Shown: positions 1-8,765, counted from the first letter of the stretch. The stretch is 64,000 nt of DNA from Agrobacterium arsenijevicii (GCA_000949895.1 JWIT01000007.1:1-64000); one strand, 5' to 3'. Program-made: numbers and translations. The notes: generated by a model from the sequence alone, not told the origin.

Positions 1-1
1 G

Positions 2-2053
2 CCCACCCCTGAGATCACACCGCCGCCGCCCCTTCCGCAACCGTCCCCAAAGACCGGACAACCGACCCAATTTCGGGACGTTCCGCAGGAAAGACCCTTA
101 CCGCAACAGGATCGGCAGCCCGTTTCTCCGCCGGCGCCGCAGGCCAAGGTGGACAATACCGAGCTGAAAAACACGCCCGACCTGCCTTTCGTCAAAACGA
201 TCGACAACAATGACGGACCGATCCGCGAAAACGAGCGCCGACCGGTGACGGGCGGCGGCGGCAAGGAGCCGACGGACAATGGCGGCGGCGGCGGCGGTGG
301 AGGCGGCGGTGGAAGCCAGAGCGGTTTCCACAAGCGCAGCGAGCCGATCAATTTCGCCGCAAGCCTCACCAAGGGCATAGCTGCCGTACGCCGCAACATG
401 GTGGTGGTGATGCTGTTCACCGTCGCCATCAACGTGCTGCTGCTCGCCATTCCGCTTTATCTGTTCCAGATTTCGGACCGGGTGCTGACCAGCCGCTCGA
501 TGGATACGCTTGTCATGCTGACGGTTGCCGTCCTCGGCGCGGTTCTGCTGCAGGCTTTCATGGACGCCATCCGGCGTTTCATTCTGATGCGCACCGCCGT
601 CGAGCTTGAAGTGCAGCTTGGCGCGCCAATCCTTTCCGCCGCCGCCCGTGCTTCCCTGCATGGCAGCGGCAAGGACTACCAGATCCTGCAGGACCTGCAG
701 CAGCTGCGCGCCTTCATCACCTCCGGCACCCTGATCGCCTTTCTCGATGCACCGTTGATGCCGCTTTTCATCGTGGTGGTCTATCTCGTCCATCCACATC
801 TCGGCATCATCATCATGGTCTGCTGCGCGGTGCTGTTCATAATCGCCTGGCTCAACCAGCGTTTCACCGCCAGACAGTTTTCCGAAGCTTCCGGTTATCT
901 GAGCCGCGCCAATTTCCATCTCGATTCCATGTCGCGCAATTCGCAGATCATCAATGCACTCGCGATGATCCCCGAGGCGGTGAAGATGTGGGGCCGCGAA
1001 ACAGCCGGATCGCTGAAAGCGCATGTGGAAGCGCAGGATCGCAACATCATGTTTTCTGGCGTCTCCAAGGCTGCCCGCATGATTACCCAGGTGGCATTGC
1101 TGGGCTGGGGCGCGCATCTGTCGCTTTCCGGTGAACTGACCGGCGGTATGGTGATTGCAGCCTCCATCATTTCCGGCCGCGCGCTGGCGCCCATCGAAGG
1201 GGCGATCGAGGGCTGGCACCAGTTCAACAAATCCGCCGCCGCCTACGGCCGCATCAAGCAGCTTCTCATCAACTCGCCGCTGAACTTCCCGCGCCTGCGT
1301 CTGCCCAATCCGGAAGGCCGTCTGGATGTGGAGCGCATCCTCTTCGTACCGCCGCCGCAGAAGAAGGTGATCTTGAACGGCATTTCCTTTTCGCTGAAAA
1401 AGGGTGAATCGCTCGCCATCATCGGCAATTCCGGCTCCGGCAAAACGACACTCGGCAAGATGCTGGTCGGCTCCATCCTGCCCACATCAGGCAATGTACG
1501 TCTCGACCTCATGGACCTGCGCAATTGGGACCAGCGGCAATTCGGCGAAAGCATCGGTTACCTGCCACAGGACGTGCAACTGTTCCCCGGCACCATCAAG
1601 GCCAATATCTGTCGCATGCGCGACGATATCGAGGACCGGCAGATCTACGAGGCGGCCGTACTGGCCGACGTGCATGAACTGATCGCCGGTTTCCCGCAGG
1701 GCTACGAAACCGTGGTCGCGGCCGATGGCGCGCCGCTTTCCGGCGGCCAGAAACAGCGCATCGCGCTTGCCCGCGCCTTCTTTGGTGATCCCAAATTCGT
1801 GGTTCTGGACGAGCCCAACTCCAACCTCGACACGCAGGGCGAACAGGCGCTGGCAAAGGCCATTCTGCACGCCAAGAAACAGGGCATCACCACCGTCACC
1901 ATTACCCAGCGGCCGGCACTTCTTCAGTGCGTCGACAAGATCATGGTGCTGAAGGACGGATCGGTCGCCATGTTCGGTGAACGCATGGACGTGCTGAAGG
2001 CCATTTCCGGCAATGCCCGGCCAAGTGGCCAGTCTCCGCAGATCGAGGGTTGA
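2..2053 (+). CDS. prsD: Type I secretion ABC transporter, permease/ATPase (PrsD-like), 5' end outside window
   Basis: Inner-membrane ATPase of a type I (HlyB/PrtD/PrsD class) exporter, which in rhizobia secretes glycanases and adhesins to the outside. The frame is open from the left edge. A GTG at 149 is the first possible start in the window, but the 49 codons before it are strongly Pro/Gln-rich and stop-free, so the gene probably begins upstream. Counting from GTG 149: a Gly-rich linker with an 11-Gly run near residue 50, transmembrane segments from about residue 84, Walker A GNSGSGKTT near 426, signature LSGGQ near 530, and Walker B VVLDEP near 551. No C39 peptidase domain is visible. Its stop overlaps the region of the next gene, the membrane fusion protein, as expected for a prsD-prsE operon. 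The long low-complexity N-terminus is unusual. Family call sure, substrate unknown. Confidence 0.88.
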   Translation, partial: PTPEITPPPPLPQPSPKTGQPTQFRDVPQERPLPQQDRQPVSPPAPQAKVDNTELKNTPDLPFVKTIDNNDGPIRENERRPVTGGGGKEPTDNGGGGGGGGGGGSQSGFHKRSEPINFAASLTKGIAAVRRNMVVVMLFTVAINVLLLAIPLYLFQISDRVLTSRSMDTLVMLTVAVLGAVLLQAFMDAIRRFILMRTAVELEVQLGAPILSAAARASLHGSGKDYQILQDLQQLRAFITSGTLIAFLDAPLMPLFIVVVYLVHPHLGIIIMVCCAVLFIIAWLNQRFTARQFSEASGYLSRANFHLDSMSRNSQIINALAMIPEAVKMWGRETAGSLKAHVEAQDRNIMFSGVSKAARMITQVALLGWGAHLSLSGELTGGMVIAASIISGRALAPIEGAIEGWHQFNKSAAAYGRIKQLLINSPLNFPRLRLPNPEGRLDVERILFVPPPQKKVILNGISFSLKKGESLAIIGNSGSGKTTLGKMLVGSILPTSGNVRLDLMDLRNWDQRQFGESIGYLPQDVQLFPGTIKANICRMRDDIEDRQIYEAAVLADVHELIAGFPQGYETVVAADGAPLSGGQKQRIALARAFFGDPKFVVLDEPNSNLDTQGEQALAKAILHAKKQGITTVTITQRPALLQCVDKIMVLKDGSVAMFGERMDVLKAISGNARPSGQSPQIEG

Positions 2054-2061
2054 GGATCGTC

Positions 2062-3426
2062 ATGTTCAGGAAAAAAACCGCCACCGCCGTCGCAGAGGTA
2101 AAAGCTGAGGGCCAGCTTGAATGGTACAGCGAAGTGCCGCGTTCCATTCGCCTGCATAGCTCCATCGGCCTTGCCGTGTTGCTCGCCTCCTTCGGCGGGT
2201 TTGGGTACTGGGCAGGCACGGCACCGCTCTCCTCCGCCATCATTGCCCAGGGCAGCTTCGTCGCCACCGGCAACAACAAGATCGTCCAGCATCTTGAAGG
2301 CGGCATCATCAAGGAAATGATGGTCAGCGAAGGCGATACCGTCAAGGAAGGCGATGTGCTGTTGACGCTCGACAAGACGACGGCGCTCGCCAACGAGCGC
2401 ATGTTGCAGTTAAGGCGGCTCCGCCTCGAAACCATCGTCACGCGCCTGCGTGCCGAGGCGCAGGGCGAAAAGAGCTTCAAGGTGCCTGATATCGTCATGA
2501 AGGAAGCCAGCGATCCTGATATCAAATCCATCATCCAGAGCCAGAACATTGTGTTCCACAGCAAGATCGTCAAACTCGACGAGCAGCTTAACCTTATCGA
2601 AAAGAACATCAGGTCGCTGGAATTCCGCTATACGGGCTATGACGGACAGAAACAGTCCTTCGACCGGCAGCTGGCGCTTTTGACGCAGGAGCGCGACTCC
2701 AAGGAGAGGCTCGCCAAGGACGGCGTCATCCGCAAGACCGACATGCTGGCGCTGGAGCGCGCCATCGCCGATGCCATGGGCGATATCGCCCGTCTGACCG
2801 GCGAAATGAATCAGAGCGAGGCGGAAATCGCCAAGTTCAAACAGGAGGCGGTCATTGCCATCAACGCCAACAAGCAGGCTGCTCTCGACGCGCTCGAAAC
2901 CGCCGAAGCCGATCTAGACAGCGTGCGCGAACAGGTGCGCGGCGCCGCCGAAGTGCTGGAACGCACCGTCATCCGCTCCCCCGTCAACGGCACGGTGGTG
3001 CGCGCCTATTATCATACGCCAGGCGGCGTCATCACCACCGGCAAACCGATCATGGAAATCCTGCCCGCCCATGTTCCCCTGATCCTTGAAGCGCAGGTTC
3101 TCAGAACCTCCATCGATCAGCTGCATGAGGGCCAGACCGCCGCAATCCGCCTTTCTGCCCTGAACCGCCGAACCACGCCGGTTTTGAACGGAAAGGTCTT
3201 TTACGTCTCCGCCGACAGCATCGAGGAAAATGCCGGCCTGCAGGTCAAGGACGTCTATATCGTGCGTGTGCAGGTTTCCGACGAGGAGATCGCCAAGGTC
3301 CATAATTTCCACCCTGTGCCCGGCATGCCGGCCGACGTTCTGATCCAGACTTCGGAGCGCACCTTCTTCGAATATCTGACCAAACCTATCTCCGACAGCA
3401 TGTCCCGCGCCTTCAAGGAAAGATAA
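2062..3426 (+). CDS. prsE: Type I secretion membrane fusion protein, HlyD/PrsE family
   Basis: Periplasmic adaptor (454 aa) that links the upstream ABC exporter to a TolC-type outer-membrane channel. A single transmembrane segment lies at about residues 33-52, followed by a biotinyl/lipoyl-like half motif (EGGIIKEMMVSEGD), a long alpha-helical coiled-coil region at about 150-290, the second lipoyl half (RSPVNGTVV) and a C-terminal beta-barrel domain. A TTG at 2050 is in frame, but the ATG at 2062 has GAGG six bases before it and is preferred. The upstream gene stops at 2053, so the pair is translationally close. No TolC gene is present here, which is normal for these systems. An intergenic repeat begins five bases after the stop. 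Confidence 0.9.
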   Translation: MFRKKTATAVAEVKAEGQLEWYSEVPRSIRLHSSIGLAVLLASFGGFGYWAGTAPLSSAIIAQGSFVATGNNKIVQHLEGGIIKEMMVSEGDTVKEGDVLLTLDKTTALANERMLQLRRLRLETIVTRLRAEAQGEKSFKVPDIVMKEASDPDIKSIIQSQNIVFHSKIVKLDEQLNLIEKNIRSLEFRYTGYDGQKQSFDRQLALLTQERDSKERLAKDGVIRKTDMLALERAIADAMGDIARLTGEMNQSEAEIAKFKQEAVIAINANKQAALDALETAEADLDSVREQVRGAAEVLERTVIRSPVNGTVVRAYYHTPGGVITTGKPIMEILPAHVPLILEAQVLRTSIDQLHEGQTAAIRLSALNRRTTPVLNGKVFYVSADSIEENAGLQVKDVYIVRVQVSDEEIAKVHNFHPVPGMPADVLIQTSERTFFEYLTKPISDSMSRAFKER

Positions 3427-3431
3427 AGAAA

Positions 3432-3498
3432 TAGAGCAATTCCAGTAAAAGTGCGTAGCGTCTTTACGCCCGGAAAATGCGGAAAACAAAGAGACAGG
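3432..3498 (+). repeat. Rhizobiales intergenic repeat, copy 1
   Basis: Begins TAGAGCA and contains AAGTGCGTAGCG and CCGGAAAATGCG. It aligns along most of its length with the segment starting at 4062 in the same orientation. From memory this resembles a short element common between genes in Agrobacterium, Rhizobium and Brucella. It lies just after the prsE-like stop. Confidence 0.7.
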
Positions 3499-3569
3499 GC
3501 CTACACTGTCAATCCCGTGCAGGCCGGCATAGAATGCCAGTATATTTCTGGTGGGGCGGGAGAAGCAGC

Positions 3570-4064
3570 ATGGCGGCGATGTCGGATATATTGCTGATGG
3601 TCGGCAGGCTGAATTACGTATGGACCAACACCGAAAGCCTGATAATCTATCTGATCGTCCATCTCCTGAAAGTGGAGAAGGAGGCGGCCATCATCGTCTT
3701 CCTGACGCTCAACACCACGCGGGCCCGCATGGACCTCATCGAGCGTCTGGCAAAACTTCCTTCCACCCCGGCGTCAGACCGCAAGACCATTCTCTCCATC
3801 ATGGCGCGGCTGAAGAAAGAAGCGAAGACGCGCAACAAATACAATCATTGCATCTACTCCTTCGACGAGAAGGGCGAAATCGCCAGCACCCAGCTGATGC
3901 GGCTCGTGGAAGATGACAGCCAGGTGCGTTACGGCAAGGTCGAACGCATGGACGAAAAAGAAATCGAACATCTCGAAAAATCGATCGCGGACATCGTCGA
4001 GGTCAGCAAGGACATGTGGAGTTTCATCCACGCCAGCCCGCATGTTTCAGCGGATTACCTCTAG
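3570..4064 (+). CDS. Conserved hypothetical protein, 164 aa
   Basis: Function not recognised. The longest frame starts at 3477, but that part runs through an intergenic repeat. The ATG at 3570 has a good purine-rich site (GGGAGAAG) six bases upstream and gives a 164-aa protein. It has a hydrophobic N-terminal half (a helix around residues 20-50 including SLIIYLIVHLL and AAIIVFLTL), then a charged, helix-rich C-terminal half rich in Lys, Glu and Asp. I see no signal peptide and no catalytic motif; it could be a small membrane-associated or helical-bundle protein. The TAG stop is the first three bases of the second copy of the flanking repeat. It lies between the secretion pair and the convergent exoQ-like gene and has no obvious link to either. 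Confidence 0.6.
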   Translation: MAAMSDILLMVGRLNYVWTNTESLIIYLIVHLLKVEKEAAIIVFLTLNTTRARMDLIERLAKLPSTPASDRKTILSIMARLKKEAKTRNKYNHCIYSFDEKGEIASTQLMRLVEDDSQVRYGKVERMDEKEIEHLEKSIADIVEVSKDMWSFIHASPHVSADYL

Positions 4065-4130
4065 AGCATTTGCAATCAAAGTGCCTAGCGATTTTGCGTC
4101 CGGAAAATACGTGAAAACAATGGCTCGACC
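4062..4130 (+). repeat. Rhizobiales intergenic repeat, copy 2, supplying a stop codon
   Basis: Starts TAGAGCA, contains AAGTGCCTAGCG and CCGGAAAATACG, and matches the copy at 3432 in direct orientation. Its first three bases are the TAG stop of the preceding gene. It ends just before the 3' end of the convergent exoQ-like gene. Confidence 0.7.
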
Positions 4131-4141
4131 CAAACGAATGC

Positions 4142-5410
4142 TCAGGCTCTCGTCTGCAACCGCACGCCAATAGCCGGGTGGGTTTCACTGTTTTGCGCGG
4201 CTTTCACCGGAAGGCAGAGTTTTCCGGCGGCGAAATACAGCAGGAACGAACCGATCTGGAAGGGGAAGATGATATCGATCTCCACGAAGGAGCGAACGAC
4301 GAACAGCGCGCAGATGGCGAAGAGAATGACGCCCTGCGGATCGCTATCCCGCATCAGCACCGAGCGCAGGTGACCGAGCAACGTTCCGTAAAGCACCATG
4401 CCGAGCAGAACCATGCCGACGATGCCGTTCTCCACCACCGTCTCGATATAGGTATTGTGAAAATGGAAGCCGCTGCGTCCGGTGATGAAGAAGTCGTTCC
4501 ACAGGCGCTCGGCATCGGCAAAACCCACCACCCAGAAGCCCTGATAACCGACGCCGAGGATCGGCGTCTGTTTTGCCGCTTCGATGCCCTGCTGCCAGAG
4601 ATAGGTACGGCCGGTCAGCGTCGAATCCTTACCGAAAAGGCCGAGAATGGCATCAAGCAGGCCGAATTGCAGGGAAGCGACCACCAGCAACACACCAAGA
4701 CCGCCGAGCGCGAAAAATGTCATCTTGCGGTTGGCCGGTGAAAGCATGCCAATCGGGATGAAACCGATGATGAGGGCAACGACTGCCGCCGTGGTAATGG
4801 TGGATGTGGCCGATTGCGACGCGATGAGGCTGTAGGCCGATAAAAGCCCGGTGACACCAGCGACAGGCAGCCAGATACCCCTTTGCTTGAGGATCAACAC
4901 GGAGGAGACGGCAAAAATGACGCCAAGTGAGGCGTAGAAGCCGAGCTGGTTCTTCGATGAGAAAGCGCCGACGAAACTGTAGGTGCCATCAAGCGCATCG
5001 AAAAGGTGGACACCGAACAGCAGCGAGTAGAGCAGAATGACGGTGATGCCGATCAACGCGCCGCGCGTCAGCGTGCGGATGGAGATCACCCGCATAGCGA
5101 TAAGCGCACAGACGATATGCGTCATATACTGAATGGAAGCGCGCATCGTCACTGATGCTGCCTCCGACCAGAAGCTCGACAATACGGTGAGGATGCCGAA
5201 GGCGAATATCCATAGGTAACGCGGATAGTTGCCCAGCACGCGCCGGTAGTTGACCACCACCAGCGGCAGCCACATGCCATAATAGGCCAGAACCGAGATT
5301 TGTCCGAAACGCGACGAATAGGCGAAAACGAAGAATGACAGCGCGATCGCCGCCATTCCGTAGACTTCATTGCGTTCGGGATCGATCAGCGCCGATTTGG
5401 CGATCCGCAT
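4142..5410 (-). CDS. exoQ: Exopolysaccharide polymerase-like membrane protein (ExoQ / O-antigen ligase family)
   Basis: Polytopic inner-membrane protein (422 aa) of the Wzy/O-antigen ligase/ExoQ family, which joins lipid-linked repeat units into polysaccharide in the periplasm. About ten to twelve hydrophobic segments are visible, with a large periplasmic loop around residues 260-330 containing GRTYLWQQGIEAAKQTPILGVGYQGF and HFHNTYIETVVENGIVG, the part where Wzy_C-type proteins carry conserved Arg and His residues. The start ATG has GAGG five bases upstream and lies seven bases after the exoF-like stop, so the two are co-transcribed. The order exoY-exoF-exoQ matches the succinoglycan operon of Sinorhizobium meliloti. 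The ExoQ role is inferred from this order and the family. Confidence 0.82.
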   Translation of the reverse strand: MRIAKSALIDPERNEVYGMAAIALSFFVFAYSSRFGQISVLAYYGMWLPLVVVNYRRVLGNYPRYLWIFAFGILTVLSSFWSEAASVTMRASIQYMTHIVCALIAMRVISIRTLTRGALIGITVILLYSLLFGVHLFDALDGTYSFVGAFSSKNQLGFYASLGVIFAVSSVLILKQRGIWLPVAGVTGLLSAYSLIASQSATSTITTAAVVALIIGFIPIGMLSPANRKMTFFALGGLGVLLVVASLQFGLLDAILGLFGKDSTLTGRTYLWQQGIEAAKQTPILGVGYQGFWVVGFADAERLWNDFFITGRSGFHFHNTYIETVVENGIVGMVLLGMVLYGTLLGHLRSVLMRDSDPQGVILFAICALFVVRSFVEIDIIFPFQIGSFLLYFAAGKLCLPVKAAQNSETHPAIGVRLQTRA

Positions 5411-5417
5411 GAAAACC

Positions 5418-6704
5418 TCACTGCATCAGGATTTCGGACGCGACCTTGATGACGTCGCCGGGCTGGAGAAGCGCGTTTTCATCCACCTTCACGTCCTTCG
5501 GCTTGCCGTTTTCCTCACGCACCACGACGTAGCTGATCGTGGCCGATTTTCCCGACGGATCGAAACGGATTGCTTCTGCCGATTGCGCCAGCGCCTCCGA
5601 CATCAGTTCGCGGCTGGTGGTCAGCTGCAGATTGAGCTTGTCGAGTTCCGCTTCCGTGTCCTGCAATTCCTTGGAGCGCTGCGCCACCCAGTCGTTGCGC
5701 AGGTTGATCTCGTCCTGGGTCGCCTTGTTGATATCCTGCTTGGCGCGCAGCGACTGCGTATCGATATCGAGCAGGGTGGATTCCACCTCCGCCGCACGCT
5801 CTTCCGCGGAAATACGCCGCTGCGACAGGGCGAGCCCCTGCTCGTTCAGTCGGTTGACGCGGTCGCGGTCTTCATTGGCAAGCTGAAGCTGGCGGTTCTG
5901 TGTTTCCGATTTCTTGTTCAGGGATTCGACTTCGCTCTGCAACAGGGCATGCAGATCCGTCAACGCCTTGAGCTGCAGTGTGTAACGCTCGGTCCGGGAC
6001 TTCATCAGCGCGCTTTCGCTGGCCAGAAGCGTATCGATCTCGGTGATCTTTTCCATCTCCGGCGTCTTCGCGATGGTCGTATCACCCTTGACCTCGGCAA
6101 CGAGACGCGCCTGACGGGCGAGCAGCCTTGCCCGCTGGTTGTCATAGACGGCGGCATCGCCGCGCGCATTGATGAAGTCGCGGGCAAAACGCTGCCCGGC
6201 ATCGGAGCGGCGCAGACCACCGGCAAGGCTGACGGCCTTCAACACGGTGAGATTGGCGGCATAGGGATATTCGCCGGGCGTCTGAACGTCGCCGCTCAAA
6301 AAGATCGGTCGGAACTGGGCAATTTCGACGGAAGCCGATGGCAGGTTGCGAAGCGCGAACTTGCTCTGAAGCTGCGCCCCGATCGCCTCGCCGACTTCCG
6401 ATGAGGTTTTCCCCGCCACGTCGAGCTGGCCGATAAAGGGCAAGGACAGCGCGCCGGACGGACCGACGGAATAATCGCCGTTGATGACATCCCAGTTGCG
6501 GATGCTGCCATCGGCCGGCTGCCATTCGGCAACGCGGATGCGCAGCTTGTCGGCGGTGCCGAGCTTGTATTGGGTGCCATCCGCAGCCATTGCGGAAAGC
6601 GGCGCTCCGAATGCGACGGAGGCGGCAAGCAAAAGAGCGGAGAACATCTGTCCGGCGGTTTTCGTAGCAAGCGGACGGCTGGTGGTGGCAAGAAGGCCGT
6701 TCAT
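5418..6704 (-). CDS. exoF: Polysaccharide export protein, ExoF/Wza family
   Basis: Secreted polysaccharide biosynthesis/export protein (428 aa). A signal sequence covers roughly residues 20-41 and ends near AMAADG. The polysaccharide export domain follows (YKLGTADKLRIRVAEW, then SLPFIGQLDVAGKT), then an SLBB-like segment (GEYPYAANLTVLKAVSLAGG). A long coiled coil spans about 200-340, and the C-terminus has a second soluble domain ending in LLQPGDVIKVASEILMQ. This architecture and length fit ExoF of S. meliloti rather than the shorter Wza. There is a clear GGGAG site before the ATG. The protein probably forms or gates the export path for the polymer made with the neighbouring ExoY and ExoQ homologues. 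Confidence 0.87.
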   Translation of the reverse strand: MNGLLATTSRPLATKTAGQMFSALLLAASVAFGAPLSAMAADGTQYKLGTADKLRIRVAEWQPADGSIRNWDVINGDYSVGPSGALSLPFIGQLDVAGKTSSEVGEAIGAQLQSKFALRNLPSASVEIAQFRPIFLSGDVQTPGEYPYAANLTVLKAVSLAGGLRRSDAGQRFARDFINARGDAAVYDNQRARLLARQARLVAEVKGDTTIAKTPEMEKITEIDTLLASESALMKSRTERYTLQLKALTDLHALLQSEVESLNKKSETQNRQLQLANEDRDRVNRLNEQGLALSQRRISAEERAAEVESTLLDIDTQSLRAKQDINKATQDEINLRNDWVAQRSKELQDTEAELDKLNLQLTTSRELMSEALAQSAEAIRFDPSGKSATISYVVVREENGKPKDVKVDENALLQPGDVIKVASEILMQ

Positions 6705-6898
6705 CGGGAAACTCCCTGTTTGCGGATCGCCGCGCGGGCGATCAGGCGATATAGCAGCCGGACAGTGCCGGCTGCGCAGCGCCGCAAAAAGCGGCCATTA
6801 TGATTTGCACCAATGACTCACCCGAAGACCGGACTTGGGATCCCGGTCGGGGTGCGTGGCAAAACAAAGATCGATAAAGCCAAACTCAATATCGGTTT

Positions 6899-7579
6899 TC
6901 AGTAGCTTCCGCGTGAAAGGCACACGGCTGGAATGGTCTTGACGATGATGAAGACATCCTGCCGCATCGACCAGTTCTGAACATATTGCGTGTCGAAAGC
7001 CACGCGGGTCTTGTAGCTGACGTCATTGCGGCCGCTGATCTGCCAAAGGCCGGTCAGGCCCGGACGGGTGCTGAGGTAATAAGCGGCATCGCTTTCGTAG
7101 TAGCTCAGCTCCTCGTCGACGACGGGGCGCGGGCCAACGACGCTCATTTCACCGCGAATGATGTTGAGGAGCTGCGGCAGCTCGTCGAGGCTGAGCTTGC
7201 GCAGCACGGCGCCAACTGCGGTCACACGCGGATCGTTCTTGAGTTTGCGGGTAGCGCGCCATTCCTCGGCGGCTTCCGGATTGGCGGCAAGATATTGCCG
7301 CATCACTTCGTCACCGTTCACCATCATCGTCCTGAATTTCAGGCAATGGAAATAACGGCCATTATGTCCCACACGTCGGTGGCCATAAAAGACCGGGCCG
7401 GGATCGGTCAATTTCACCAGCGCGGCGATCAACAGGAAAATCGGGCTGAAGACGAGCAGCGCAAGCACGGCCGATGTCATATCGAAGCTGCGTTTTGCGA
7501 TGCCCCCGATAGGGAAGCTGACATCGAAATCTTCGGAACTGCTGAGTGTCTGTTCAGCCGATTGGGTCGCGGACTTCAT
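6899..7579 (-). CDS. exoY: Undecaprenyl-phosphate sugar phosphotransferase (ExoY family)
   Basis: Initiating glycosyltransferase that loads the first sugar phosphate (galactose-1-P in succinoglycan) on undecaprenyl phosphate at the inner membrane. The ATG at 7579 gives 226 aa, the length I recall for ExoY, and has GGAG eight bases upstream; the longer frame to 7783 carries 68 extra residues with no family match. One transmembrane helix (VLALLVFSPIFLLIAALV) is followed by the bacterial sugar transferase signature: DPGPVFYGHRRVGHNGRYF, KFRTM, LRKLSLDELPQLLNI, GEMSVVGPRP and RPGLTGLWQISGR. A 194-base gap separates it from exoF. A long leader lies upstream, as expected for a gene under strong regulation. 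Confidence 0.9.
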   Translation of the reverse strand: MKSATQSAEQTLSSSEDFDVSFPIGGIAKRSFDMTSAVLALLVFSPIFLLIAALVKLTDPGPVFYGHRRVGHNGRYFHCLKFRTMMVNGDEVMRQYLAANPEAAEEWRATRKLKNDPRVTAVGAVLRKLSLDELPQLLNIIRGEMSVVGPRPVVDEELSYYESDAAYYLSTRPGLTGLWQISGRNDVSYKTRVAFDTQYVQNWSMRQDVFIIVKTIPAVCLSRGSY

Positions 7580-8195
7580 AGAGAGAACTCCATTTATGTT
7601 TTGCGATTGGTCGGTGCCCGGAGGCGTGTCTTTCCGTCTAAAAGAGATAACAAGTCTGTGTTCTGAATTTGATGCTAATGGATTTTTTGTAAGGCACATT
7701 GCCCCTGACCGTCTATGCGATTTCTTGCGACAGCGACCGATCAACGTCAGGGCAATATTAACGGTTGCATAAAAAAGCAACAAATGCGCCGATGGCCATG
7801 TGTTGAGAGCATGGGTGTCGCTCCCGCATGTATTGCGTTTTCGACATCAGATAGTCTTTTCTTATATGTTTCTTGTGACTTAATCAGGTGAGACAGGAAC
7901 GCCAAGAACAGCCATGCGCCTGACAGAATATTAAATTTTTTTGCATCGCAGCAAGATTGTGGCAATGCATATAAAATTTGACATATTAGCCGGGATTTTT
8001 TTGTCGGCACTCCAACTTCGCCAAGAAAAAGCGATGGAAAAATTGCAAACGCGGCGCAAAAGCGGCAAAACAATGGCAAAAATCCATATTAAAGTCGGGT
8101 CAGATCGTAGAAAATCTTTCCGCCCGACCATATTCTCTCCGTTCGCAACGGCCTGGCCACCCTCCCGGCACCGCTTCACGCAAAAAACCAAGGAA
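7580..8195. other. 616-base gene-free region upstream of exoY, AT-rich
   Basis: No convincing reading frame is visible on either strand. The part around 7860-8110 is clearly richer in A and T than its surroundings and contains ATATTAAATTTTTTTG and ATAAAATTTGACATATTAG. Regions like this upstream of exoY bind MucR/Ros-type regulators in rhizobia; that role here is inference. No exoX-like small gene was found. Confidence 0.5.
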
Positions 8196-8744
8196 TCAGA
8201 AGGTGGGCGGAGTGCAGGCGCTGATGACCTCGCACGGCACGGGGCCGACGCAGCGGAAGCGATGTGGCCTGCGGCTTTCGAAATAATAGGCGTCCCCCGG
8301 CCCGAGCACCCGCCTCTCCTCATCAACAGTCACTTCCAGACGCCCTGAGAGGATTATGCCCCCCTCTTCGCCGTCATGGACCAGCGGCACTTTGCCGGTA
8401 TCGGCACCCGGCTGGTAACATTCCTTCAGGATTTGCAGGCTGCGGCCGAAAACATTGTCGCCTACCTGCCGGAAAGATATCGGCCCCTTGCCGATTTCGA
8501 CCAGTTCGTCCGCCCGATAAAACGCCTTGCGGTTCGTCTCCGGTTCGAAGGCGAAAAACTCGGCGAGGCCGATCGGTATACCGTCGAGAATGCGTTTCAG
8601 CGCACCCACGGACGGGTTGGAGGTGTTGGATTCGATCAGTGAAATCGTCGAATTGGTAACACCGGCGCGTCTTGCCAGCTCACGCTGGGAAATATTGTGA
8701 CGCAGCCGCAAATGGCGCAAACGCCCGCCTATATCCACCGACAT
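8196..8744 (-). CDS. XRE-family transcriptional regulator with cupin domain
   Basis: DNA-binding regulator (182 aa) of the PuuR-like class. The N-terminal helix-turn-helix (residues about 7-61) reads LRHLRLRHNISQRELARRAGVTNSTISLIE. The C-terminal cupin (about 100-178) has conserved features such as HDGEEGGIILSGRLEVTVDEE and GDAYYFESRRPHRFR. Such proteins often control polyamine or amine catabolism and sense a small ligand through the cupin. The gene is divergent from an omega-amino acid aminotransferase, and the shared 145-base gap holds a palindrome just before its start, so control of that gene and of itself is likely. Family sure; ligand unknown. Confidence 0.88.
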   Translation of the reverse strand: MSVDIGGRLRHLRLRHNISQRELARRAGVTNSTISLIESNTSNPSVGALKRILDGIPIGLAEFFAFEPETNRKAFYRADELVEIGKGPISFRQVGDNVFGRSLQILKECYQPGADTGKVPLVHDGEEGGIILSGRLEVTVDEERRVLGPGDAYYFESRRPHRFRCVGPVPCEVISACTPPTF

Positions 8745-8765
8745 ACCGCAGCCCCGTTGCCGTTG

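Noticed and set aside
283-315. GC-rich trinucleotide repeat as a CRISPR or microsatellite feature
   Set aside because: It is a coding glycine run in frame with the secretion ATPase and has no spacer structure.
98-1219. A 373-aa minus-strand open frame
   Set aside because: It lies fully opposite the type I secretion ATPase; composition is rich in His, Gln and Gly as expected for an antisense shadow, with no domain and no ribosome site.
7580-7783. N-terminal extension of the ExoY-like protein
   Set aside because: The 68 extra residues have no match to the sugar transferase family and the internal ATG at 7579 has a well-placed ribosome site and gives the usual length.
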